Shown here: positions 1 to 7,771 of the stretch, piece by piece | How positions within the stretch are numbered: position 1 is the first letter of the stretch | How the letters are laid out: every line of letters begins with the position of its first letter | Source of the DNA: Flavobacteriales bacterium | GTDB taxonomy: Bacteria; Bacteroidota; Bacteroidia; Flavobacteriales; Flavobacteriaceae | Length of the DNA: 49,291 bases | Direction of reading: 5' to 3' | Assembly: GCA_004213645.1 (NCBI GenBank) | Contig: SGZF01000007.1 | Span: 1-49,291, forward strand | Program-made: the position numbers and the translations under genes | Notes under the pieces: model-generated | Told to the model about the DNA's origin: nothing | The model's database searches: none | The model's input: only the letters and a program-made list of their open reading frames with translations

Positions 1-31
1 GAGCTCCGCCTAGCCACTCGGCCACAATGCC
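1..31 (-). tRNA. tRNA 5' end, truncated by the window edge (Cys or Ser)
   Basis: Read on the minus strand, bases 31 to 1 give a 7-nt acceptor strand (GGCATTG), TG at positions 8-9, a D arm GCC-GAGTGGCTA-GGC with the invariant GG, one base, and the start of an anticodon stem (GAGCT). The anticodon lies beyond the window, so the isotype cannot be read. The short 9-nt D loop fits bacterial tRNA-Cys slightly better than tRNA-Ser, whose D loops are usually longer. Confidence 0.75.
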
Positions 32-56
32 ATAGAGTGCAAAAATAAAAAAAAGA

Positions 57-407
57 TTAAACTTTCTTTCTTAATTCAACAGAATCAACATTTCCACCAA
101 TAGGTGGTTTAAGTTTTTTGATGCTAACATCAACAGAGTCAACACTTTTACTGATGTTTTTAATAGAAAAAATAATCCTCTGCATAACGCTTTCTAAAAG
201 CTTAGAAGGCACACCCATTTCTTTTTTAACAACACTGTAAACAGACACATAATCAACAGTACTTTCAAGGTTGTCACTTTCTTCAGCATCAGAAGTGTTA
301 GTTTCAACAATAACGTTTACTATGTATTCTGCCCCTATAACACTTTCTTCATGAAGACATCCATGAAATGAGTAAAACCAGGCGTTATTTATAATAATTT
401 TTGACAA
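57..407 (-). CDS. folB: Dihydroneopterin aldolase
   Basis: This 116-residue protein is the usual FolB length. FolB cleaves 7,8-dihydroneopterin to 6-hydroxymethyl-dihydropterin and glycolaldehyde in cytoplasmic folate synthesis. The sequence shows the N-terminal YSFHGCLHEE block (residues 12-21), the central region ending in LLE (about 70-72), and the C-terminal KLKPPIGG block (about 98-105) carrying the catalytic lysine. The start is TTG at 405-407: the family normally begins a few residues before this point, and a promoter -7 element ends only 8 nt upstream, leaving no room for an earlier start. It is divergent from glnS. Confidence 0.9.
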   Translation of the reverse strand: MSKIIINNAWFYSFHGCLHEESVIGAEYIVNVIVETNTSDAEESDNLESTVDYVSVYSVVKKEMGVPSKLLESVMQRIIFSIKNISKSVDSVDVSIKKLKPPIGGNVDSVELRKKV

Positions 408-415
408 AATTTTAT

Positions 416-423
416 CAAAGATA
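416..423 (-). promoter_or_regulatory. Promoter -7 element for folB
   Basis: The minus strand reads TATCTTTG, an exact match to the Bacteroidota -7 consensus TAnnTTTG. Its last base is 8 nt before the folB TTG codon, so the message would have almost no leader. I see no clear TTG -33 element at the expected distance. Confidence 0.55.
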
Positions 424-457
424 TAAAAGCAAGGTCATTTTCTAAATACCTTTTCAA

Positions 458-465
458 TATCTTTG
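458..465 (+). promoter_or_regulatory. Promoter -7 element for glnS
   Basis: TATCTTTG matches TAnnTTTG exactly and ends 5 nt before the glnS GTG codon, so transcription should begin at or next to the start codon. With the folB element at 416-423 it forms a divergent pair in a 63-nt gap. No -33 TTG is evident. Confidence 0.55.
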
Positions 466-470
466 ACAAA

Positions 471-2123
471 GTGAAGAAAAAAGGCCCAAACTTTATAGAA
501 CAAATTATAGAAGGAGACATCATTCGAGGGTTTGATAAAAACCTTTTGCGCTTTAGATTTCCTCCAGAGCCAAACGGATACCTTCATATAGGACATTTAA
601 AAGCTATATGTTTAAATTTTAATTTAGGAAAAAAATACAATTCACCGGTTAACTTGAGGTTTGATGACACCAACCCAGAAAAAGAAGCAAAAGAATACGT
701 AGACGCCATAAAAGAAGATATTAAATGGCTTGGTTTTAAATGGGACAAGGAGTGTTATGCGTCAGATTATTTTGAACAACTCTATGGTTGGGCAACATTT
801 TTAATAGAAAAAGAAATGGCGTATGTTGATTCACAAACATCAGAAGAAATTGCAACACAAAAAGGGACCCCAACCACAAAAGGTGAGCCAAGCCCATATA
901 GAAACAGGAATAAAGAAGAAAGCTTAAAAATTTTTAAAAAAATGTATGATGGAGACTACAAACAAGGGGAGCACGTGCTTAGGGCTAAAATAGACATGTC
1001 TTCGCCAAACATGTTAATGAGAGACCCTGTTTTATATAGGGTGATGAATATTAGTCACCACAGAACAGGAGTGGATTGGAAAATATACCCAATGTATGAT
1101 TGGACACATGGAGAGTCGGATTATATAGAGCAGGTTTCACACTCACTGTGTACTTTAGAGTTTGAACCACATAGAGAGCTTTATGACTGGTTTTTAGATG
1201 CAATAAGCCCTCTAGAAGGTGTTAGGCCAAAACAAAGAGAGTTTTCCAGACTTAATCTCTCTTATACTATCACAAGCAAGAGAAAGCTGGCCCTGTTAGT
1301 TGAAGAAAATTTGGTTGATGGGTGGGATGACCCGAGAATGCCTACAATTTCAGGGCTAAGAAAGCGAGGGTACACACCAGAGTCTTTGAAAAACTTTGCC
1401 CTTACAGTGGGGGTTTCAAAAAGAGAAAACATTATAGATGTCTCGTTGTTGGAGTTTTGTGCAAGAGCACACCTTAATGAAGTTGCCCCAAGGGCAATGG
1501 CAGTTATAAACCCATTAAAGGTAAAAATTATTAACTATAAAAAAGACGAAGGAGAAAAATTAGACTTTGAAATTAACCCTCAAAATAAAGCATTGGGCAC
1601 AAGAAAAATATCCTTTACAGATGAAATTTATATAGAGAGTGAAGACTTCCAAGAAGGTCCAGAGGAAGGGTTTTTTAGACTTTCACCAGGACAGGAGGTT
1701 AGGTTAAAAAATGCATATATAATTAAAGCGGTTAAAGTTATAAAAGACAAAGATGGAAATGTCAATCTAGTTATGTGTGAGTATGATGAGAAAAGCAGAA
1801 GTGGCTCGAACACTCCCGAAAGCAATAGAAAGGTAAAAGCAACAATACATTGGGTCTCCTCGTCACAAGCAGTTAAAGCAAAAGTAAATGTATATGACAG
1901 ATTGTTTAAGGTTGAGGAGCCAGGAAAAGAAATAAATATAATAGATGAGGTAAATGAAAATTCTTTAGAAACAAAAGAGGCATATGTCGAGGGATACCTT
2001 TCAGATTCTTTACCTGGACAACAATATCAATTTCAGCGTTTAGGTTATTTTGTAAGAACCGATAACAAAAAAGCCCTAGAGTTTAACAAAACAGTAGGGC
2101 TAAGAGATCGTTGGAAAAAATAG
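471..2123 (+). CDS. glnS: Glutaminyl-tRNA synthetase
   Basis: Class I aminoacyl-tRNA synthetase that charges tRNA-Gln with glutamine. Its 550 residues match the usual GlnRS length. The HIGH motif appears as PNGYLHIGH (about residues 34-42), and the KMSKS-like loop as TSKRKL near residue 267. A GlnRS-type C-terminal beta-barrel anticodon-binding region follows and ends in the family-typical QFQRLGYF segment. The start is GTG: the first residues (NFIEQII) align with normal GlnRS N-termini, and a promoter -7 element ends 5 nt upstream, so the mRNA is probably leaderless. The stop lies 9 nt from the stop of the convergent SPFH gene. Confidence 0.96.
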   Translation: MKKKGPNFIEQIIEGDIIRGFDKNLLRFRFPPEPNGYLHIGHLKAICLNFNLGKKYNSPVNLRFDDTNPEKEAKEYVDAIKEDIKWLGFKWDKECYASDYFEQLYGWATFLIEKEMAYVDSQTSEEIATQKGTPTTKGEPSPYRNRNKEESLKIFKKMYDGDYKQGEHVLRAKIDMSSPNMLMRDPVLYRVMNISHHRTGVDWKIYPMYDWTHGESDYIEQVSHSLCTLEFEPHRELYDWFLDAISPLEGVRPKQREFSRLNLSYTITSKRKLALLVEENLVDGWDDPRMPTISGLRKRGYTPESLKNFALTVGVSKRENIIDVSLLEFCARAHLNEVAPRAMAVINPLKVKIINYKKDEGEKLDFEINPQNKALGTRKISFTDEIYIESEDFQEGPEEGFFRLSPGQEVRLKNAYIIKAVKVIKDKDGNVNLVMCEYDEKSRSGSNTPESNRKVKATIHWVSSSQAVKAKVNVYDRLFKVEEPGKEINIIDEVNENSLETKEAYVEGYLSDSLPGQQYQFQRLGYFVRTDNKKALEFNKTVGLRDRWKK

Positions 2124-2132
2124 AATGATAAA

Positions 2133-3128
2133 CTATTCCCCCTCAAAGTCGCCAAATTCTGGAGTTTGAGGATCTTTCGGCTCCACTCCACCATCAGGTT
2201 CAGATATAGAAGTTTTTTGGTTCTCCTTTTGCATAGCTTCACCAATTTTACTGCTAGCAGTAAAGGCTGCTACCATATCATTTAACATAGTGCTTCCTGC
2301 TTGAGGCGAGTTAGGAAGAAGAATTAAATTAGAGTTGGTTTCACCTCCAATCGATTGAAGAGTATCATAGTGTTGAGTAACAACAATTAATGCAGACGCT
2401 TCTTGAGAGTTTATTCCAACAGAACCAAGGGTTCCAACGGAGTCCTCAATACCTTTAGCAATTTCTCTTCTTTGATCTGCTATACCTTGACCTTGAAGCC
2501 TCTTACTTTCAGCTTCAGCTTTTGCCTTTTCAACAATTAATATTCTTGCAGCATCACCCTCATATTGGGCAGCCGTTTTTTCTCTGTCTGCTGCATTAAT
2601 TCTATTCATGGCTATTTTAACTTCAGCGTCCGGTTCAATATCTGTAACAAGGGCTTTAACAATAAAATATCCATATTCATCCATTGCTTCACCCAATGAC
2701 TGTTTTACAGCAACGGCAATATCATCTTGTTTAGAAAAAACATCATCAAGTTTCATTTTCGGAACTTGTGATCGAATTAAATCAAACACATAAGATGTAA
2801 TTTGATCTTGAGGAAAATCCAGCTTATAAAATGCATCAAAGACTTTTGAGTCAACAACCCTGTATTGAACAGAAACTTTTAATTTCACAAAAACATCATC
2901 ACTAGTTTTTGTTTCAACAACAACATCGAGCTGTAAAACCTTAAGACTTAACCTTCCGGCTATTCTATCTACAAGAGGTATTTTAATTTGAAATCCAGGG
3001 CCTCTAACAGACTGGAATTTACCAAACCTTTCTACAATTGCTGCAGACTGTTGTTTTACAATAAAAATTGTTGACATTAATAAGAAAAAAAGAAATAATA
3101 TAATTAGGGGTGTTGTAAATAAACTCAT
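2133..3128 (-). CDS. SPFH/Band 7 (stomatin/QmcA-like) membrane protein
   Basis: A 331-residue protein with one N-terminal membrane segment (about residues 5-25) followed by a Band 7/SPFH domain. Recognisable landmarks are QQSAAIVERFGKF, the GPGFQIKIPLVD block, and an alanine/glutamate-rich coiled-coil helix (AKAEAESKRLQGQGIADQRR). The C-terminal 30 residues are acidic and proline-rich. Proteins of this group assemble into large membrane-associated rings and influence membrane proteases and microdomains; the specific role here is unknown. It starts 3 nt after the gltX stop, so the two are probably co-transcribed. No partner NfeD gene is visible. Confidence 0.9.
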   Translation of the reverse strand: MSLFTTPLIILFLFFLLMSTIFIVKQQSAAIVERFGKFQSVRGPGFQIKIPLVDRIAGRLSLKVLQLDVVVETKTSDDVFVKLKVSVQYRVVDSKVFDAFYKLDFPQDQITSYVFDLIRSQVPKMKLDDVFSKQDDIAVAVKQSLGEAMDEYGYFIVKALVTDIEPDAEVKIAMNRINAADREKTAAQYEGDAARILIVEKAKAEAESKRLQGQGIADQRREIAKGIEDSVGTLGSVGINSQEASALIVVTQHYDTLQSIGGETNSNLILLPNSPQAGSTMLNDMVAAFTASSKIGEAMQKENQKTSISEPDGGVEPKDPQTPEFGDFEGE

Positions 3129-3131
3129 TTT

Positions 3132-4580
3132 TTAAATTTTATTAGTTAAACTTTCTATTCTGTTTAAGGTCTCTTCAGGACCTAATATTTCAATAATTTT
3201 AAATAAATCTGGCCCAGAGAGATTTCCCACTAGACAAAGGCGAAGTGATTTCATAATGTTTCCGAAAGAAATCCCTTGCTCTGACCCAAATGATAATAGC
3301 TGATTTTTCAGTGAATGTGGGTCTGAGATTAAAGCCTTGTTTAATTTACAAAAATTTAAAACATCATATATTAACCCCCTATCAATTTTTTCTATTGCTA
3401 CTGAGTCATATCCTTTAGGTTGACTTAGAAAAACAGAAAGTTCTTTGTCTATATCAAGAGTTGTGTTAAGCCTTTCTTTAATTAAATCAACAATTTCTTC
3501 ACTTTTTTCTAAAGAATACTTTTGAATTAGGCTATCTGAAGTTCTGTTTGCAAGAGTAAGAATTTTTTCTGCCGAGAATTCTTTTAAATGTAAATGGTTT
3601 ATCCAAACAGCTTTCTTATAATCAAATCTAGCGCCCGACTTGTTGATTTCAGTATCATTAAATGAATCAATCAATTCATTAATCGAATACTTTTCTTTGT
3701 TGGAGCTATTATTCCATCCAAGAAGACCTAGATAATTAATTAGTCCTTCGGAAGTAAAACCCGCTTCTTTAAAACCAGTTGAACCCTGCCAATTTACAGC
3801 ATATACTGGATGGCCTTGTTCTTCAGCATCTCTCTTTGACAGCTTACCAGAACCAGTGCTTTTTAGAATTAATGGGAGATGATAAAATTTAGGCGGTTCC
3901 CAACCAAAGTGTTTGTACAAAAGTATGTGCAATGGTAATGAAGAAAGCCACTCTTCTCCCCTTATAACAGATGTTATATTCATTTCATAATCATCCACAA
4001 CATTTGCAAAATGATATGTGGGCATTCCATCTGACTTCATAATAATTTTGTCTTCTAATTCTTCCGACTTAAAGCTTAATTTTCCCCTAACCTGATCAAC
4101 AACATTTACTGTTTCATTCTCAGGAATAATCATTCTTACTACGTACGCCTCTCTTTCTAATCGTGACTTAACCTCATCTTCGCTAAGTGTTAGAGAGTTT
4201 GACATGTTTTTTCTAGACAGGAAGTTATACTTAAAGCTCGTTTCAGCTTCATTTCGAGCCTCTTCTAGTTCAGAGGCAGTGTCAAAAGCATAGTATGCTA
4301 GGCCACTTTTTATAAGCTCTTTTATTCTTTCTTTATAAATATGAGTTCGTTCGCTTTGTTTTATAGGGCCTTCATCAAATTTAAGCCCTAACCAATTTAA
4401 AGAATCTATTATGTGCTGTTCAGCTCCATCTATAGTTCTTTTAGAGTCAGTATCTTCAATTCTAAGTATAAACTCCCCATTATTTTTTTTTGCCATCAAG
4501 TAACTAAACAAAGCAGTTCTTACACCTCCAATGTGAAGAGGTCCTGTTGGGCTAGGGGCAAATCTGGCTCTTTCTCTCAT
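3132..4580 (-). CDS. gltX: Glutamyl-tRNA synthetase
   Basis: Class I synthetase attaching glutamate to tRNA-Glu. The N-terminus RFAPSPTGPLHIGG contains the HIGH motif at about residues 15-18; the KMSKS motif appears as KLSKRD near residue 250. Length (482) is normal for bacterial GltX. Because a separate GlnRS is encoded upstream, this enzyme is expected to be discriminating, though this cannot be read from sequence alone. The ATG is 4 nt downstream of a promoter -7 element, implying a leaderless message. Divergent from ybeY. Confidence 0.95.
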   Translation of the reverse strand: MRERARFAPSPTGPLHIGGVRTALFSYLMAKKNNGEFILRIEDTDSKRTIDGAEQHIIDSLNWLGLKFDEGPIKQSERTHIYKERIKELIKSGLAYYAFDTASELEEARNEAETSFKYNFLSRKNMSNSLTLSEDEVKSRLEREAYVVRMIIPENETVNVVDQVRGKLSFKSEELEDKIIMKSDGMPTYHFANVVDDYEMNITSVIRGEEWLSSLPLHILLYKHFGWEPPKFYHLPLILKSTGSGKLSKRDAEEQGHPVYAVNWQGSTGFKEAGFTSEGLINYLGLLGWNNSSNKEKYSINELIDSFNDTEINKSGARFDYKKAVWINHLHLKEFSAEKILTLANRTSDSLIQKYSLEKSEEIVDLIKERLNTTLDIDKELSVFLSQPKGYDSVAIEKIDRGLIYDVLNFCKLNKALISDPHSLKNQLLSFGSEQGISFGNIMKSLRLCLVGNLSGPDLFKIIEILGPEETLNRIESLTNKI

Positions 4581-4584
4581 TTTT

Positions 4585-4592
4585 CAAATATA
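4585..4592 (-). promoter_or_regulatory. Promoter -7 element for gltX
   Basis: The minus strand reads TATATTTG, an exact TAnnTTTG match, separated from the gltX ATG by 4 nt. This predicts transcription starting at the initiation codon. No obvious -33 TTG. Confidence 0.55.
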
Positions 4593-4635
4593 ACACCATA
4601 TTATTCCTTATTGAAATAATCCTGTAGAATTGATT

Positions 4636-4643
4636 TATATTTG
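4636..4643 (+). promoter_or_regulatory. Promoter -7 element for ybeY
   Basis: TATATTTG matches TAnnTTTG and lies 7 nt before the ATG at 4651. It overlaps the first codons of a longer reading frame that opens at TTG 4630, which argues that translation really begins at 4651. Confidence 0.55.
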
Positions 4644-4650
4644 CCAGCAT

Positions 4651-5085
4651 ATGCATAATGTAAAGTTCATAGGTGTTCCTAAAAACCTCCTAAATAAGAA
4701 GGTGGTTGTTTCACAAATTAATCTTTTTGCTTTGCAAGACTCTTATAGTGTTGGCAAGCTTCAGTTTAACTTTGTTGATTCTGAAACAATGCTTGGTTTA
4801 AATAAAGGTTTTTTGAGTCATAATACTGATACTGACGTAATTACTTTTGATTATTCAGAAAAGGGTTTAATTACTGCAGAAGTTTTTATATCATTGAGCG
4901 TTATGAGAGAAAATGCAAAAAAATACTCTCAAACAACTGAAAATGAGGCGATTAGGTTAATTTCACATGGTCTTTTTCATTGTTTGGGGTACAAGGACAA
5001 GTCTAATAATGAAAAAGAGATCATGAGAAAGAAAGAAGAAGAGTTTATATTTGCCGTTTCACGTGAAACTAAATTAGATGTTTAA
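4651..5085 (+). CDS. ybeY: rRNA maturation endoribonuclease YbeY
   Basis: YbeY is a metal-dependent RNase needed for 16S rRNA 3' processing and ribosome quality control. This 144-residue protein has the family's DTDVITFDY block and the C-terminal metal motif at residues 106-116. In place of the usual H-x3-H-x5-H it reads H106-x3-H110-x5-D116 (HGLFHCLGYKD), a variant I recall from other Bacteroidota. I chose ATG 4651 over TTG 4630 because a promoter -7 element sits between them. The 3' end of the gene contains a parS-like palindrome (codons for VSRET) and overlaps mnmG by 8 nt, so the genes are coupled. Confidence 0.9.
   Translation: MHNVKFIGVPKNLLNKKVVVSQINLFALQDSYSVGKLQFNFVDSETMLGLNKGFLSHNTDTDVITFDYSEKGLITAEVFISLSVMRENAKKYSQTTENEAIRLISHGLFHCLGYKDKSNNEKEIMRKKEEEFIFAVSRETKLDV
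5055..5070. promoter_or_regulatory. parS-like ParB-binding site 1
   Basis: Bases 5056-5069 form a perfect 14-bp palindrome, GTTTCACGTGAAAC, which is the core of the bacterial chromosomal parS consensus TGTTTCACGTGAAACA; only the two outermost bases differ. It lies inside the last codons of ybeY. A second site follows 1.9 kb away at 6951. ParB/Spo0J loads on such sites to organise origin-proximal DNA. Confidence 0.75.
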
Positions 5086-6949
5086 TTCAAAATATGATGT
5101 AATTGTAGTTGGGGGTGGCCATGCTGGAGCAGAAGCTGCTGCAGCTTCTGCTAATCTTGGTGCAAAGACTTTATTGGTAACCATGAATCTGCAAACAATA
5201 GGTCAAATGTCATGTAATCCTGCAATGGGGGGTATTGCAAAAGGACAGATTGTAAGAGAGATAGATGCTCTTGGAGGTTATAGTGGGGTTGTTTCAGACC
5301 TTACAGCCATACAGTTTAAAATGCTCAATAAATCTAAAGGTCCCGCAATGTGGAGCCCAAGAGTACAATCAGACAGATCCCAGTTTGCTCTCAAGTGGAG
5401 AGAAATGCTTGAAAAAACTCCAAATCTTGATTTTTATCAAGATATGGTTATAGGATTAATTGTTAAAAATAATATCATTGAGGGCGTTGAAACTGGTTTA
5501 GGTAATAAAATTTATTCTAAGTCAGTTATTTTAACTAATGGAACTTTTCTAAATGGCCTTATACATGTTGGGGAAAAAAAATTTGGTGGCGGAAGGGTTG
5601 GAGAGAAACCCTCTACCGGAATTACCGCAGGTTTAGAATCCCTTGGCTTTGAGTCCGGCAGGATGAAAACAGGCACGCCTCCTAGGGTAGATGGTAGATC
5701 TTTAAATTATTCTTTAATGGAGGAACATCCAGGAGATGAAAATCCAGGAAAATTTAGCTATTTAGAACATATAAAACCATTAAAAAAACAAACCAGCTGT
5801 CACATTACCTATACAAACTTAGATGTTCATGAAATAATGGCTTCATCTTTTGATAGATCACCAATGTTTAACGGAAGCATCAATAGTACTGGGCCTAGGT
5901 ATTGTCCATCTATAGAAGACAAGGTTTACAGATTTTCAGATAAAAAAAGACATCAAATATTTGTTGAGCCAGAAGGAATAAACACCATAGAAGTTTATGT
6001 TAATGGATTTTCAACATCTATGCCAGAAGATGTCCAGTATTCCGCTATCAAGATGATAAAAGGATTCGAAAACGTTAAGATGTTTAGGCCTGGATATGCC
6101 ATTGAGTATGACTATTTCCCTCCTACACAATTAACTCTAACTTTGGAAACAAAATTAGTAGAAAATTTATTTTTTGCAGGACAAATAAACGGGACCACAG
6201 GATATGAGGAAGCTGCAGCACAGGGTTTAATGGCTGGAATTAATGCCGTTGCAAAAGTTTTTTCAAAAGAACCTTTGGTCTTGACACGAAGCGAGGCTTA
6301 CATTGGGGTTTTAATTGATGATTTAATTACAAAAGGAACAGAGGAACCATATAGAATGTTTACATCAAGAGCAGAATATCGAACTCTCTTAAGACAAGAT
6401 AATGCTGATATTAGATTAACTGAAAAATCTTTTAATATTGGTCTTGCAAAAGAGGAAAGAGTTAAACGGGTTTTAAAAAAGCAGGACGCTGTAAACAAGT
6501 TTGTTAGTTTTTTCAATACAACTAGTTTTGAGTTAGATGAGATAAATAACCTCCTCAAATCAGCAAACTATGACCCTGTTCCGCAGAAAGGAAAGCTTTC
6601 TAAAATATATTCCAGACCAAACATTACACAGGAACATATCAATAAGATTGACTCTGTAAATTCTTATATATCTAAAAACAATCTAGACACAGAGGTCTTG
6701 GATCAAACGGAGATTCAAATTAAGTACAAGGGATATATTGAAAAAGAAAAAACAAATGCCGATAAGCTTCAAAGGCTTGAAGATATAAAGATACCTACCA
6801 ACTTCGACTATTCCCCGTTAGCTTCATTGTCTCATGAAGCAAAAGAAAAGTTAAACAAAATTAAACCTAAAACACTTTCTCAAGCATCTAGAATAAGCGG
6901 AATTAAGCCTAGCGACATTAGTGTATTGTTAGTTAAAATGGGAAGATAA
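5078..6949 (+). CDS. mnmG: tRNA uridine-34 5-carboxymethylaminomethyl synthesis enzyme MnmG
   Basis: With MnmE, this FAD enzyme installs the cmnm5 group at the wobble uridine of certain tRNAs. The 623-residue length is normal. The N-terminal dinucleotide-binding motif is VVGGGHAGAEAA (about residues 10-21), followed by the family hallmarks CNPAMGGIAKG (about 46-56), TGTPPR near residue 200, and the GQINGTTGYEEAAAQG block near 370-385. The C-terminal helical domain is complete. It overlaps ybeY by 8 nt; the following methyltransferase starts directly after its stop. mnmE is not in the window. It is flanked by two parS-like sites. Confidence 0.97.
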   Translation: MFNSKYDVIVVGGGHAGAEAAAASANLGAKTLLVTMNLQTIGQMSCNPAMGGIAKGQIVREIDALGGYSGVVSDLTAIQFKMLNKSKGPAMWSPRVQSDRSQFALKWREMLEKTPNLDFYQDMVIGLIVKNNIIEGVETGLGNKIYSKSVILTNGTFLNGLIHVGEKKFGGGRVGEKPSTGITAGLESLGFESGRMKTGTPPRVDGRSLNYSLMEEHPGDENPGKFSYLEHIKPLKKQTSCHITYTNLDVHEIMASSFDRSPMFNGSINSTGPRYCPSIEDKVYRFSDKKRHQIFVEPEGINTIEVYVNGFSTSMPEDVQYSAIKMIKGFENVKMFRPGYAIEYDYFPPTQLTLTLETKLVENLFFAGQINGTTGYEEAAAQGLMAGINAVAKVFSKEPLVLTRSEAYIGVLIDDLITKGTEEPYRMFTSRAEYRTLLRQDNADIRLTEKSFNIGLAKEERVKRVLKKQDAVNKFVSFFNTTSFELDEINNLLKSANYDPVPQKGKLSKIYSRPNITQEHINKIDSVNSYISKNNLDTEVLDQTEIQIKYKGYIEKEKTNADKLQRLEDIKIPTNFDYSPLASLSHEAKEKLNKIKPKTLSQASRISGIKPSDISVLLVKMGR

Positions 6950-7771
6950 TTGTTCCACGTGAAACATAATTTAAATAAAGACATTAAAGTTCTAAAAGCT
7001 CAAGATCATGTTCTTACGGGAGAGTTTTTTAATATATATCTAGATTCAAATACTGGAATTTTCTGGACATCAATCAAAAAAGATCACAATCATTTAAAAT
7101 ATTATATGTCAGAAAAGTATATTCCACATTCAAATAAAAAAGGGTTTTTTGGGTATATATATTCAGTTTCGCAAAGCATAATGTTTCTGTATAAAAGAAA
7201 CATTTTAAAAAAGTACCTATCTCCAAAATGTCATATTTTAGATTATGGGTCAGGTGATGGAAAATTTGCTGATTATCTAAATAAGGAAGGATTCAAAACT
7301 TCTAAATATGATCCTATCAAAGATAGGTTAAAAAAAACACAAGAAACTGATTATCAGTTAGATATGATTATGTTGTGGCATGTATTAGAACATATACCAG
7401 ACCTTCAAAATACCATGAAAAGTTTAATTTTTAAACTTGAAAATAAAGGTACATTCGTTATTGCTCTTCCAAACAGAGATTCTCTAGATTCAAAGATATT
7501 TAAAGAAAAATGGGCTGCATGGGATGTTCCAAGGCACCTTTACCATTTTAATCATGACTCTATAATCAAGTTAATGAACAGTTATGGTTTTTTTCTTAAA
7601 TCAAAACATCCACTGTTTCTAGATGCTTTTTATGTTTCATACTTATCTGCAAAAATCAAAAAATCAAAATTTCCTTGGTTACAATGTTTAACCATTGGAG
7701 TTGTTTCTAATCTATTTGCCTTATTTAGCAAACAGTACTCTTCTTCTATATATATATTCAAAAAAATTTAA
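6950..7771 (+). CDS. Class I SAM-dependent methyltransferase
   Basis: A 273-residue Rossmann-fold methyltransferase. Motif I is LDYGSGDGKFADYL (about residues 95-108), followed by an acidic motif II region (KYDPIKD) and the motif IV-like MIMLWHVLEHI near 140-150. A C-terminal hydrophobic segment (about residues 235-255) may contact the membrane. The substrate is unknown. It occupies the place after mnmG where many bacteria have rsmG, but it lacks the RsmG signature and is not RsmG. The start is TTG, immediately after the mnmG stop; codons 1-6 (MFHVKH) are created by a parS site. The stop is shared in a TTAA overlap with holB. Confidence 0.85.
   Translation: MFHVKHNLNKDIKVLKAQDHVLTGEFFNIYLDSNTGIFWTSIKKDHNHLKYYMSEKYIPHSNKKGFFGYIYSVSQSIMFLYKRNILKKYLSPKCHILDYGSGDGKFADYLNKEGFKTSKYDPIKDRLKKTQETDYQLDMIMLWHVLEHIPDLQNTMKSLIFKLENKGTFVIALPNRDSLDSKIFKEKWAAWDVPRHLYHFNHDSIIKLMNSYGFFLKSKHPLFLDAFYVSYLSAKIKKSKFPWLQCLTIGVVSNLFALFSKQYSSSIYIFKKI
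6951..6966. promoter_or_regulatory. parS-like ParB-binding site 2
   Basis: TGTTCCACGTGAAACA matches the chromosomal parS consensus TGTTnCACGTGAAACA at all defined positions and, as I recall it, is identical to a Bacillus subtilis Spo0J-bound site. It begins one base into the TTG start codon of the methyltransferase and so encodes FHVKH. It is 1.9 kb from the palindrome at 5055. Two such sites in a small interval suggest that the segment is near the replication origin. Confidence 0.88.

Noticed and set aside
972-977. CACGTG in glnS as a parS site
   Set aside because: Flanks do not match the consensus arms; likely chance in coding sequence.
3991-3999. DnaA-box-like TCATCCACA
   Set aside because: It is a single one-mismatch copy inside gltX, with no cluster or AT-rich unwinding element nearby.
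4630-4650. TTG start 21 nt upstream of ybeY
   Set aside because: The segment contains the -7 promoter element 4636-4643, and the ATG at 4651 gives a normal YbeY N-terminus.
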